NCBI GenBank assembly: GCA_049975245.1
Contig: JBNGDB010000013.1
Span: 7,992-71,991 of the forward strand
Source of the DNA: UBA117 sp049975245
Lineage (GTDB): Archaea > Methanobacteriota > Methanobacteria > Methanobacteriales > Methanobacteriaceae
Length of the DNA: 64,000 bases
Direction of reading: 5' to 3'
Shown in pieces: positions 9,224-17,604 of the stretch. Made by a program: the position numbers and the translations under genes. The notes below the pieces were generated by a model, which saw only the letters and a list, made by a program, of their open reading frames with translations, did no database searches and was not told the DNA's origin. Every line of letters begins with the position of its first letter. Position 1 is the first letter of the stretch.

Positions 9224-9233
9224 CTTAAATATA
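9224..9233 (+). promoter_or_regulatory. TATA box of the citrate-synthase-family gene
   Basis: CTTAAATATA lies about 25-34 bases before the ATG at 9258. Transcription starting some 25 bases downstream would begin at or very near the start codon, and no ribosome site is visible, so the message may be leaderless. Confidence 0.45.
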
Positions 9234-9257
9234 GAATACCGTATATTAGCCATCATT

Positions 9258-10064
9258 ATGATAACTGAAGAAGTTCTAAAAGATATATTCAAACCAAAAA
9301 ATACTAAGTGGAAAACCTCTATAACAAAAGTAGAACCCAACAAATTAATAACCAGAGGTTATAAACAGGAAGATTTAATTGAAAAACTATCTTTTCCTGA
9401 AATGGTTTATTTACTTATAAAAGGAAAGATACCCACATACAAAGAGTCAAAAATGCTAGAGTCTGTACTAGTATCTTTCTGTGACCATGGAGTTACTCCC
9501 CCCAGTACTCAAACCGCGCGTTTAATAGCTTCTGCAGGCTCCCCCATTCATGCTTGCCTAGCAGGAAGTATTTTGGCCTTTGGAAAAAATCATGCTGGAG
9601 CAATTGAAAAAACCATGAGACTTCTTCAGGAAAATCTGCAAAACTGTAAATCTAGTGAAATAGAAAATATTGCCCAGGAATTAGTTAACAGATACTTGGA
9701 AAATAATTGTAAAATACCTGGTTTTGGACATCGATATCACAATTGTGATCCCCGCGCATCCAGCCTAATGAAACAAGTAATCAAATATGATTTTATAGGT
9801 AAACACTACCAATTAGCATCAAGCATAGAAAATATTCTTTTAGATCTCAAAGGAATTCAGATGAATATAGATGGGGCTAATGCAGCCATATTATCCGATT
9901 TAGGATTTGATTGGAAGATAGGCAGCGGTATGTTCATGATCGGCAGATTACCAGGGATTATAGCCCATATAAATGAAGAAGTTAGCAGAGAAAAACCATT
10001 TAGAAAATTTTTTGATTTAGATGAAATATACTTTGATGGCCAAGAAAATAATCATATATTGTAA
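9258..10064 (+). CDS. Short citrate synthase / citryl-CoA lyase family protein
   Basis: About 268 residues from the ATG at 9258 (MITEEVLKDIF...), much shorter than true citrate synthases (about 370-430 aa) and close to the stand-alone citryl-CoA lyase-like group. The large-domain block HACLAGSILAFGKNHAGA and the catalytic-histidine motif GFGHRYHNCDPRA are clear; NIDGANAAILSDLG supplies the late acidic segment. The C-terminus has MIGRLPGIIAHINEE, typical of the superfamily. An in-frame ATG 63 bases earlier overlaps the promoter and is unlikely. Whether it makes citrate, cleaves citryl-CoA or uses another acyl-CoA cannot be told from sequence. It stands alone, divergent from pstS. Confidence 0.75.
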   Translation: MITEEVLKDIFKPKNTKWKTSITKVEPNKLITRGYKQEDLIEKLSFPEMVYLLIKGKIPTYKESKMLESVLVSFCDHGVTPPSTQTARLIASAGSPIHACLAGSILAFGKNHAGAIEKTMRLLQENLQNCKSSEIENIAQELVNRYLENNCKIPGFGHRYHNCDPRASSLMKQVIKYDFIGKHYQLASSIENILLDLKGIQMNIDGANAAILSDLGFDWKIGSGMFMIGRLPGIIAHINEEVSREKPFRKFFDLDEIYFDGQENNHIL

Positions 10065-10261
10065 ATTAAATGATTAATATAATTTATTTGCAGAAAAAAG
10101 GTATTTTAATTACTAATAATAAATTTCAAAATAGTTATTACTCATCTTATTTTATTAGCCATTTTATAGTAAAACTAATATTTAAAAAGATTATATTATT
10201 GTTAAATAGTATTTAATAGAATGTATTTTATTATTTTAGATTAAAATATTCAGTGACCTCC

Positions 10262-11248
10262 ATGAATAAAAAGATAATACCAGTTATACTCGTATTAGTG
10301 GGTATAAGTACATTAATATTAACTTATAATCATTTTGGTGGATTGGAAACTTTTTCAAATTCAGAAATTAACTTAAATTACCCTAAAAATTGGGAAATTT
10401 CTGAAAATAATAAAAACAACAATATAGTCTCTTTTTATGATAATGAATTACAAATTAACGTAACTGTGAATAAACAAATAATACCCTCCAATTACAGCTA
10501 TGAAACACATTTAAATAGATTAAAAAATAATAATACCAAAAATTTATATCTTATTTCTAATAAAACCGTAGAAATATCTGGAAAAAATGGAATCGAAGTA
10601 ATATATGAAGATAAAAATCAATCTAAAAGATTAGTAGAATATTGGGTTGAAGAAAAAGGATTTTTCTTTAGCATAATCGCTGATTATTCCTTAAACTCAT
10701 CCAAAAGTGACAATGAATATTATTTTCTTATTGGTGATTATTTAAAAGATATTAAACGAAATAAATCATTAGAAACTATTTTGAACAGTTTTAATATAAA
10801 AAATATTAATAATATAGACAGAGAATCCCGTGACGAACTAATTTGGGCTCAAGTTCATATTCCTCCCCTTAATTATAATTGGAATATAAGATCAGATACT
10901 GTTAATGGATATGGATCGGTTTACCATTATAATGAAAGTGTTTATCCTGGAAAAAATGGTACCAGTGGTTTATTAGGACATAGGACTCTTTTTTCTGCAC
11001 CATTTAGGAATATCGATCAACTCCAACCTGGAGATTTAGTTATAATTGATGATTATCTTACCTTAAAACGTTACACCTACCAGGTTGTATCAAATGGGAA
11101 TATTAAATGGGACTATAGATATAATCCAATTAAATTCCCCAAAAACGGACCTCCAAAATTGATATTAGTAACATGTCACCCTCCTGGAACAAAAGCTGCA
11201 GCATGGATTGTAAATTGCGACCTAATATCAGTAAGCTATTTAAATTAA
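10262..11248 (+). CDS. Membrane-anchored sortase-family protein with an N-terminal PsbP-like domain
   Basis: About 328 residues. An N-terminal hydrophobic segment (about residues 5-22) anchors or exports the protein. Residues about 35-185 resemble PsbP/DcrB-like folds (LNYPKNWEIS at the start, ETILNSFNI at the end), and the same kind of domain ends the HEAT-repeat protein at 17.6 kb. The C-terminal third is a sortase: GLLGHRT supplies the catalytic His (about 243 in the longer GTG-start numbering), QLQPGDLVIIDD follows, and LILVTCHPPG supplies the Cys (about 308). The usual Arg some 8-11 residues after Cys is absent. It probably attaches or cross-links surface proteins. There is no clear ribosome site; a GTG start 9 bases upstream is possible. 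Confidence 0.75.
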   Translation: MNKKIIPVILVLVGISTLILTYNHFGGLETFSNSEINLNYPKNWEISENNKNNNIVSFYDNELQINVTVNKQIIPSNYSYETHLNRLKNNNTKNLYLISNKTVEISGKNGIEVIYEDKNQSKRLVEYWVEEKGFFFSIIADYSLNSSKSDNEYYFLIGDYLKDIKRNKSLETILNSFNIKNINNIDRESRDELIWAQVHIPPLNYNWNIRSDTVNGYGSVYHYNESVYPGKNGTSGLLGHRTLFSAPFRNIDQLQPGDLVIIDDYLTLKRYTYQVVSNGNIKWDYRYNPIKFPKNGPPKLILVTCHPPGTKAAAWIVNCDLISVSYLN

Positions 11249-11352
11249 AAATTTAAAAAAATATTTAATTAATTTTTGAAAATAATATTTAACAATTAAA
11301 TTCATATGCTATATGGAAATAAATATTCTTAACAAAACATGGGAGGATTAAT

Positions 11353-11628
11353 ATGGTTGATGAGAGTTATGAAAGGGCTAAAAAAAGAGCGCATGATATA
11401 AGAGATTTTTATAATCATTTTATTATTTATATTATTGTAAATGCCATGTTGATTATCATAAACTTTTTAACCAGCCCCGGAGCGTGGTGGTTCTACTGGA
11501 TAAGCATATTTTGGGGTATAGGTTTGGTATGGCATGCTTTCTCGGTATTTGTCCAGAAAGGTATCTTCAGTAAAGAGTGGGAAGATAAGAAAATAAAAGA
11601 AATTATGGAAAAAGAAAAAAAAGATTAA
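11353..11628 (+). CDS. 2TM domain protein
   Basis: A 91-residue protein that starts with a charged helix (YERAKKRAHDIRDFYNH), passes through two hydrophobic helices (about residues 22-40 and 47-70) with a GAWWFYW turn, and ends in a lysine/glutamate-rich tail. This is the 2TM-domain layout seen alone or at the N-terminus of some regulators in bacteria and archaea. Function is unknown. A GGGAGGATTAAT ribosome site supports the ATG. It stands alone between the sortase gene and a convergent regulator gene; T-rich sequence follows. Confidence 0.75.
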   Translation: MVDESYERAKKRAHDIRDFYNHFIIYIIVNAMLIIINFLTSPGAWWFYWISIFWGIGLVWHAFSVFVQKGIFSKEWEDKKIKEIMEKEKKD

Positions 11629-11722
11629 TTAGATCTAAAAAACTTTAATAATCTTTTTTATTATTTTAAAATTTATTTTTTTTTTAATTTAAATATTTAA
11701 AATTAGTTAATTAAATAAAAAA

Positions 11723-12637
11723 TTATAGGTTATATTTCTTTTTACGCCTTCTGAATCGTTCAGGAGTTGTACTTCGAGGTACATTGTAATAAAACTCTTC
11801 ACTAGTATCGATAATTTCGATGGATATATCGGCAATTCTTTCAAATGCTTTCACTACCCGAGATAATGATATGTAATATGTTGATCTATCTTTATCCTCA
11901 AAAGGAACCTCTGCCATTTGGGTAGCTATGCAGTTCAAGGATTTTTTTTGTAATTTATGAATTTTTTCCTCAGATTCCATTATACTGTCCTTTAATTCCA
12001 ACTTTTCGTTTAAAAATGCATCCATGGAAGATTTCACCATATTTTTGGAACGTTTAAACATTTCTTCTAAAAGAAGCATCATCTCTTCATCAATTTCATA
12101 TGATTCTTTTAATGTAAAATTTGCAATATGACCAGAATAATCAGCTATACGTTCTAAATCATAAGCAATTTCTCCAAAGATTGTGGTTTTACTGAATTCA
12201 TAGTAAGGATTTATAGAGATTGCCGTGTCAACAGAAGATCTTACCTTTTCATGCATTTTATTTGTGGTATAATCCATTTTCAGAGCTTCATTAGCCAGAT
12301 CCTTATCATGTTTGGTAAGAGCTTCAAATGATAGATCCAATTCTCGACATACGAGGGAAGCCATATCTTTTAACAAATCTTTTATGATAAAAGTTCCCGC
12401 ATGTTCTCTTGAAGTTTTTTCTTCATCAAACATGTCGGAAAATTCTTCGAATTTTTTTAAATCTAAAATATAAGCTCTTCTTACCACGTTCTCTTTAATT
12501 AGAGGTTGAAGTAACTTTGTAACATACCTTCTAGTAATACCCAGTTTTTCAGCTATTTCATCCTGGGTTGAAGGATTATCATAAAGAATAACATCCAAAA
12601 CTGCCTTTAGTGTTGTATTTCTAGCTTTTTTGCTCAT
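11723..12637 (-). CDS. Phosphate regulator: N-terminal HTH fused to PhoU domain
   Basis: About 304 residues. Residues about 8-60 form a winged-helix/HTH unit (STQDEIAEKLGITRRYVTKLL), followed by two PhoU repeats with the metal-site segments FGEIAYDLERIADYSGHIA and VVKAFERIADISIEI. Archaeal fusions of this kind are thought to act as DNA-binding phosphate-responsive regulators in place of PhoB. An upstream in-frame ATG at 12652 is an alternative. The start overlaps the 3' end of the upstream membrane-protein gene, so the two are translationally linked. Targets may include the pst genes 4 kb away; that is inference. Confidence 0.85.
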   Translation of the reverse strand: MSKKARNTTLKAVLDVILYDNPSTQDEIAEKLGITRRYVTKLLQPLIKENVVRRAYILDLKKFEEFSDMFDEEKTSREHAGTFIIKDLLKDMASLVCRELDLSFEALTKHDKDLANEALKMDYTTNKMHEKVRSSVDTAISINPYYEFSKTTIFGEIAYDLERIADYSGHIANFTLKESYEIDEEMMLLLEEMFKRSKNMVKSSMDAFLNEKLELKDSIMESEEKIHKLQKKSLNCIATQMAEVPFEDKDRSTYYISLSRVVKAFERIADISIEIIDTSEEFYYNVPRSTTPERFRRRKKKYNL

Positions 12638-13244
12638 TATTTTCACTTTCATTAATATTTTGATCGTCTTTATGTATAAGGGTAATAGATTCTTTAGAGA
12701 TAGAGAAGATCACATATAGAAGTGCTAAGATAACTATTATGGATATTATAGCACCAAATTCGTAGAATAAATCATCATATATATCCACGATTTTGGAGTT
12801 AACATCTATAAATCCATTTAACAGTTTGATTGCTCCTACGAAAATCAGTATAAATCCATATTTCCGCTTAATATTCTCAGGCATTATTATGGGATATAAT
12901 CCCATCAGTATAAGTCCCAGACCGATGGATCTGAATAGATTCCATCCGGTTGCACCCTGTAAAAATTCTATAATCTTTTGAGGTTCCCAAAATATGGGGG
13001 ATAAAAGGTATAAGAATTCAATTACCAGTATAATTAACAGTGGAAATATGTAAACAATACGTGTCTCAATTTTCTGAGTATTAATATTCTCCAGTGGTTC
13101 TCGTATGAAATGGGACATTACCTGATATAGCATAGCACCTAATACTGCACCTATAACAGTACCTCCTATTCCAATTTTTGATGTGGTAAAGGCCACTATA
13201 CCAGATATAACACCGGCCATTACTATATCTAATGACTTTGACAT
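12621..13244 (-). CDS. Conserved membrane protein paired with HTH-PhoU
   Basis: I do not recognise the family. The 207-residue protein has about five or six hydrophobic helices: residues 6-45, 65-85, 105-122, 128-147 and 160-183. A charged, asparagine-rich cytoplasmic tail (residues about 190-207) follows. GIGGTVIGAVLGAML in the first helix pair is small-residue rich. Its 3' end overlaps the start of the HTH-PhoU gene, suggesting a sensor or channel partner for that regulator. No transporter or enzyme motif is visible. Confidence 0.7.
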   Translation of the reverse strand: MSKSLDIVMAGVISGIVAFTTSKIGIGGTVIGAVLGAMLYQVMSHFIREPLENINTQKIETRIVYIFPLLIILVIEFLYLLSPIFWEPQKIIEFLQGATGWNLFRSIGLGLILMGLYPIIMPENIKRKYGFILIFVGAIKLLNGFIDVNSKIVDIYDDLFYEFGAIISIIVILALLYVIFSISKESITLIHKDDQNINESENNEQKS

Positions 13245-13419
13245 TTTATCACTTCAGAAAAATATACAATTGATATCTTATTTACAATTTTTCCCCTTTT
13301 AATAAATATAATTAAGCTAAAAAATGTTTTAAAATTGTTAAAACAAAATTTTAGAACAATAAAATTACTAAAAATTTTAAACCTAATAATATAATTCTAG
13401 ACTCAAATAGATAAAAAAA

Positions 13420-13491
13420 GCCTCAGGGGGGATTCGAACCCCCGACCTATGCCTTACCAAGGCATCGCTCTACCGCCTGAGCCACTGAGGC
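13420..13491 (-). tRNA. tRNA-Thr (anticodon GGU)
   Basis: The minus strand folds into a standard 72-base cloverleaf: acceptor GCCTCAG/CTGAGGC, D arm with GGCTCAGGCGGTAGAGC, anticodon stem ATGCC/GGCAT around loop TTGGTAA (anticodon GGT), and T arm GGGGGTTCGAATCCCCC. CCA is not encoded. A run of seven T follows at once, acting as terminator. A possible TATA element (TTTAAATATTA, minus strand, 13521-13531) lies upstream. Confidence 0.97.
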
Positions 13492-13561
13492 TATAACCTT
13501 CTTATGAATATTAATAATTATAATATTTAAAACTAATGATAATAGTTGAAATAATAAAAGT

Positions 13562-13644
13562 GCAGGGGATGGGATTCGAACCCACGTAGGCCTACGCCAG
13601 AGGATCTTAAGTCCACCCCCTTTGGCCAGCTCGGGCACCCCTGC
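13562..13644 (-). tRNA. tRNA-Leu (anticodon UAA)
   Basis: An 83-base class II tRNA on the minus strand: acceptor GCAGGGG/CCCCTGC, anticodon loop CTTAAGA (anticodon TAA), a long variable arm (TGGCGTAGGCCTACG region) and T-loop GGTTCGAATCC. CCA is not encoded. It reads UUA, an abundant codon in this AT-rich genome. It lies 70 bases upstream of tRNA-Thr on the same strand. Confidence 0.96.
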
Positions 13645-13674
13645 ATATGACAAACTTGTTAGAAATTGTTAGAG

Positions 13675-13684
13675 GTTATATATT
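13675..13684 (-). promoter_or_regulatory. TATA box of tRNA-Leu
   Basis: AATATATAAC on the minus strand is centred about 35 bases upstream of the tRNA-Leu 5' end, the usual archaeal spacing for a stable-RNA promoter. Confidence 0.55.
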
Positions 13685-13922
13685 AAGTTAACGGTTCACT
13701 GAAAAAATATTAATATATACAAATTAATCAGCACCATATATTAAATTACATTTCATTTAATACCACTTAAATTTAAGTTGTAAACTAATAAAAAGAACTA
13801 GTTATAAATAAATTTATTTCAAATTAAAAATTTATTATCAAATAATTATCTAAAATAAATATTATTATTAAAAAATATATTATAATAAAATTATAATAAT
13901 TAAATTCGTTACATGTGGTTTA

Positions 13923-14087
13923 ATGCAAGTTGATAGGGAAAAATGTGGAAGCTGTGGAGCTTGTGTAAGTGTATGTCCAAATAATGTTCTCTTAATTCTT
14001 GAAAATTATCTAAAAATAGAAAAACATTGTAAAAAATGCAATAACTGCACCATAGTATGTCCTTTAGGAGCGTTAAGTAATAAATAG
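13923..14087 (+). CDS. 54-residue 2[4Fe-4S] ferredoxin, partner of geranylgeranyl reductase
   Basis: A short gene of 54 codons plus stop. Its product has two classic cubane motifs: CGSCGACVSVCP (residues 8-19) and CKKCNNCTIVCP (36-47). It ends 9 bases before the geranylgeranyl reductase gene, whose ribosome site (AGGAG) overlaps the stop region, so the two form one transcript. In Methanosarcina a neighbouring ferredoxin is needed for full reduction of archaeal lipids by the reductase, and this gene is the likely counterpart. The 278 bases upstream hold only AT-rich spacer with the promoter. Confidence 0.9.
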   Translation: MQVDREKCGSCGACVSVCPNNVLLILENYLKIEKHCKKCNNCTIVCPLGALSNK

Positions 14088-14096
14088 GAGAATATC

Positions 14097-15245
14097 ATGA
14101 GATATGATGTTGTAGTAGTTGGAGGACGTGTTGCAGGTTCAATATCTTCATTATATGCATCAAATAATGATTTAGATGTATTAATGATAGAAAAAAGACA
14201 AGAAATCGGAACTCCTGTGCAATGTGCAGGGGCCACCAGTTATGGAACATTTAAAACTTTAGGAATTAAACCATCAAAAAAATATCTTTGTACAAAAATT
14301 TATGGCGCAGATCTTTATTCGCCCGATGGAAATGCTGCGAAATTGAAAGGACCGGTAGCCGAGGGTCTAATTTTAGAAAGAAAAATATTCGATAAGGAAT
14401 TAGCAATCGAATCTGCTAAATCTGGAACCGAGATTATGTTAAAAACCCAGGCTAAAGATCTTATAATTAAAGATAAAAAAGTCCAAGGAGTAATTGCCAA
14501 ACATCTTGGAAAAACTATAGAAATTAATGCAGATTTAGTAATTGCAGCTGATGGTTTAGAGTCCCAGATTGCTAAAAAAGCAGGACTAAACACAACTTGC
14601 AAACCCTATGACATATGTTCATGTGCCCAGTACGAAATGGTAGGATTGGATATTGATCCAAATTATTTAAAATTCTATTTTGGCCAAAAAATTGCGCCTG
14701 GAGGATATGTATGGATTTTTCCCAAGGGTGATGGTGTTGCCAACGTAGGATTAGGTATAAGAAGCCCCGGGAAACCCGCTCACCATTATCTAAATAAATT
14801 TGTATCAAATCTTAATGCTACACCAGTTGAAATGAATATAGGGGGAGTTCCAGTATCGGGCCCTATTTCCAAAACTTTTAATGATGGTTTGCTAGTTGTT
14901 GGTGATGCAGCCCATCAAGTAGACCCTATAACTGGAGGCGGGATCCATATTACGGCAGTTTGTGCCAAGATAGCAGGTGAAGTAGCAGCAGAAGCAATTC
15001 ATAATGAAAATACATCTTCTACTTTTTTAGAGAAATATGAGAAACTATGGATGAAAGAAATAGGAAGTAACATAAAAAGATCTCTAAAGTACCGGAAAGC
15101 GCTGGACAGTATGAGTGATGATGATCTAAATGCTTTAATAAAGTTCGGGCAAGGAAAAGACATAGGTTCACTTTCCAAACTATCCATGTTAAAACTAGCA
15201 AAAGATTATCCCCAACTTTTACATATATTAAAAGAACTTCTCTAA
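14097..15245 (+). CDS. Digeranylgeranylglycerophospholipid reductase (geranylgeranyl reductase family)
   Basis: This 382-residue flavoprotein saturates the isoprenoid chains of archaeal membrane lipids. An N-terminal FAD dinucleotide fold (VVVGGRVAGS, residues 5-14), the acidic strand end IEKRQEIGTPVQCAGA with the conserved family cysteine, and the second FAD motif GDAAHQVDPITGGGIH (about 263-278) are all present. PGGYVWIFPKG is the substrate-domain signature. The start has a clear AGGAG site. Electrons probably come from the ferredoxin encoded just upstream. Methanogens often have several paralogues, so the exact lipid substrate is inferred. Confidence 0.9.
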   Translation: MRYDVVVVGGRVAGSISSLYASNNDLDVLMIEKRQEIGTPVQCAGATSYGTFKTLGIKPSKKYLCTKIYGADLYSPDGNAAKLKGPVAEGLILERKIFDKELAIESAKSGTEIMLKTQAKDLIIKDKKVQGVIAKHLGKTIEINADLVIAADGLESQIAKKAGLNTTCKPYDICSCAQYEMVGLDIDPNYLKFYFGQKIAPGGYVWIFPKGDGVANVGLGIRSPGKPAHHYLNKFVSNLNATPVEMNIGGVPVSGPISKTFNDGLLVVGDAAHQVDPITGGGIHITAVCAKIAGEVAAEAIHNENTSSTFLEKYEKLWMKEIGSNIKRSLKYRKALDSMSDDDLNALIKFGQGKDIGSLSKLSMLKLAKDYPQLLHILKELL

Positions 15246-15405
15246 TAAAATTAAATATTAACCCTATGTAAAAATTAGATGAAATTTATTTACACAAATT
15301 AGTTAGAATCATAATATGATTAATTTATATTAGAATATAAAGCATCAAAGTATCACATTTAATTAATAACTGAATATTTTTATTGAATAGTAAAGGATGA
15401 AATTT

Positions 15406-16161
15406 ATGAAAAAAATTCTGGGGAAATTTACGTATTTAGATTTAATTATTATTGTAATTGTTTTTTCAGCAATTATTATGGCTTTTTACAATACTGCTGA
15501 TTCTCAATATAATATTCAGAAATATACATTTGACAGTATGGAAATGGAAAAAGCTAATTTAAAGTTTCAGGATCTTTACGGGTCTGGTAAAATAGTTTAT
15601 TCCCGATTATCAGGATATAATTCCATAGATGGTAAAAAAGAGACAATTTATGGTGAAGTATTGTGGAGTAATGAAAAAGAAATGCTTTTAAATGTTAATG
15701 GTAGTAAAATTCTCGCCAGTAATTATCAAAACAGGTTTGCTGATTTTTATTTTGAATCCATCACTTTAGAAGTTGTGGGATATGAAAATAATACTGTAGA
15801 TGTGATTTTAGAACCTATTAATATAACCAGTGTTAATGAGTTAATTTTTGATATACCTGAAGAATATCGTATAAGTGCCTATTTAACTGTAACACCTCAA
15901 GAAAGTAGTTTATTACAAAAATTGGATAACGAATTATATTTAAGAGAGAATTATTCACCAGTATCTACTGCAGATAATAATGATATCCTTAACCTAACTT
16001 GGGCAAATTCAACAGATCTAAAAATTATTGATGAGGTTATTGGTGATTTAGATGGTGTTTCCAGTTATATTACCATTAGAATTTTTAATGTTAGTGATGA
16101 TACTTTGGAAAAATTGAAAAATGAGTATAAAATAAAAAAAATTGTGAGATTACCCAATTAA
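15406..16161 (+). CDS. Membrane-anchored extracytoplasmic protein, function unknown
   Basis: I do not recognise the family with certainty. About 251 residues from the second in-frame ATG at 15406, which has an AAAGGA site eight bases upstream; the ATG at 15397 is too close to it. One N-terminal hydrophobic helix (residues about 12-32) is followed by a soluble region rich in beta-strand patterns (GEVLWSNEKEMLLNVNG, NTVDVILEPINITSVNE) with several N-x-S/T sequons. The end (IKKIVRLPN) is basic. The next gene, a polysaccharide-polymerase-like protein, starts 25 bases downstream with a GAGGAT site, so both may act in surface-glycan assembly. Confidence 0.65.
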   Translation: MKKILGKFTYLDLIIIVIVFSAIIMAFYNTADSQYNIQKYTFDSMEMEKANLKFQDLYGSGKIVYSRLSGYNSIDGKKETIYGEVLWSNEKEMLLNVNGSKILASNYQNRFADFYFESITLEVVGYENNTVDVILEPINITSVNELIFDIPEEYRISAYLTVTPQESSLLQKLDNELYLRENYSPVSTADNNDILNLTWANSTDLKIIDEVIGDLDGVSSYITIRIFNVSDDTLEKLKNEYKIKKIVRLPN

Positions 16162-16186
16162 CAAATTTTAGTTTTATGAGGATTAA

Positions 16187-17461
16187 ATGAGTTCCATTTA
16201 CAATTTATCCACCAATATAGCGGACAAAATAAAATATATTATACAAAGTAGCTTAATTTATACTATTTTGCTTAAATTATTTTTATACATCGAAAATATG
16301 TGGTTAAACAGTTTTTTAAGGAAAATTTATCCCAGAGACAATTTCCTATCATTCTTAAATCACAGTTACATTCTTAAAAACCATATATTCTCACCGCTGA
16401 TAATAGTTGTTGCCTTCGCACTTTTAATGATTTTAGCCAGCATACCATTATCACAAAATTTACAATTAAATATCTTAATAGGCTTTATTGCATTTTTTAT
16501 TTTTTCAATGATAGTGCCTAAATACTTAATAAATAATAAAAGAGATTATTTTATCTTTGATTCTAGAAAAATTTATTCATTAGGAATATTACTATTTTTA
16601 ATAAGTTTTATATTCTTTTATTTAAATATAATAACCTTGGGCGGCTTACCTATATTGGAACCTAAATTAAGATATGTTCTTGACCCTAAATTGACCTTGC
16701 CTATCTTCTTAAGCATACCTGCTGTTGCTTTCATGGGTTCCCATATATTAAAAGAAATGCAGAAGGGTTTAATATCTAAATCCTCTGCAAAATTTAGATT
16801 TATCTTTTTATCTGCAATTAGTTTGCTTTTATTACTTAGCCTAGGGTATAGGACTCCTTTGGTTGCATTAATACTAATAGTAGTTATTATGGGTTATTAC
16901 ACTCGTCTGTTTCAAGTTTGGGAAATTATATTAGGTTTTCTATTGGCTTTGTCAGTGGTACTGGTTTTAGGTTACTTTCGATCTGTGGAAGAATATGCAT
17001 TAGCATATTTGAGCCCATTTGATTTTTTAAGGAATCGTGCTGCTTTCACTTTAAATGTTTTAAATTTACTAAATAATATTTCAGGATTTTCTGGTTTTAT
17101 GCATGGTAATCTATCATTAAGTATTCTTCCTGGACCCGGTGAAGGACCACGAACAATAGTTGGACGATTAATTGCATGGAGAAGTGGTGTTACCATTACA
17201 CCCACACTAATAGGTCCTATGTTGATAGATTTTGGAACAATAGGAGTAACTATAGGTATGGGATTTTTAGGTTTAATAATTGGTTTAGGATACAAAATTC
17301 TCCAAAAAACCAAAGACTCTTTCTACGTAGCTTTATATGCCATAATTTTAAGTTATAGTATAATTGGCGTAGAAACTGGGATTTTAGACCTTTTAGTTAT
17401 TTTCTATATAATATTTTCGGCAGTAATATATTTCACTATTATAATAAAAAAAATGAAATAA
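16187..17461 (+). CDS. Oligosaccharide repeat-unit polymerase-like membrane protein
   Basis: A 424-residue integral membrane protein with about ten to twelve hydrophobic segments. A long loop at about residues 300-335 contains PGPGEGPRTIVGR, followed by GVTITPTLIGPMLIDFGTIGV, which resembles the catalytic loop region of O-antigen/repeat-unit polymerases (Wzy-like). Such proteins join lipid-linked glycan units outside the membrane. An amphipathic, lysine-containing N-terminus (about 60 residues) precedes the first pair of helices at 66-105. It forms a likely two-gene unit with the anchored protein upstream. Assignment rests on topology and loop pattern, so the substrate is unknown. Confidence 0.65.
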   Translation: MSSIYNLSTNIADKIKYIIQSSLIYTILLKLFLYIENMWLNSFLRKIYPRDNFLSFLNHSYILKNHIFSPLIIVVAFALLMILASIPLSQNLQLNILIGFIAFFIFSMIVPKYLINNKRDYFIFDSRKIYSLGILLFLISFIFFYLNIITLGGLPILEPKLRYVLDPKLTLPIFLSIPAVAFMGSHILKEMQKGLISKSSAKFRFIFLSAISLLLLLSLGYRTPLVALILIVVIMGYYTRLFQVWEIILGFLLALSVVLVLGYFRSVEEYALAYLSPFDFLRNRAAFTLNVLNLLNNISGFSGFMHGNLSLSILPGPGEGPRTIVGRLIAWRSGVTITPTLIGPMLIDFGTIGVTIGMGFLGLIIGLGYKILQKTKDSFYVALYAIILSYSIIGVETGILDLLVIFYIIFSAVIYFTIIIKKMK

Positions 17462-17604
17462 TAAATTTAATAATGATATAGAAGGGTAATCAGTGTTATT
17501 ATAGTAATATGAAATAGAAATAAACTTATTATATTAAATAAAAAAATATATACGATTTATAAACTCCAGCTGAAATTTTAAAAAAATTAGCAAATTTATA
17601 GGCA

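Noticed and set aside
11612..11655. A/T-rich hairpin at the end of the 2TM gene
   Set aside because: The arms include the stop codon and only one G-C pair; the T-rich tract alone may end transcription, so I did not list it as a terminator.
16972..17313. 113-residue open frame on the minus strand within the polymerase-like gene
   Set aside because: It is the antisense shadow of membrane-helix codons and has no ribosome site or recognisable domain.
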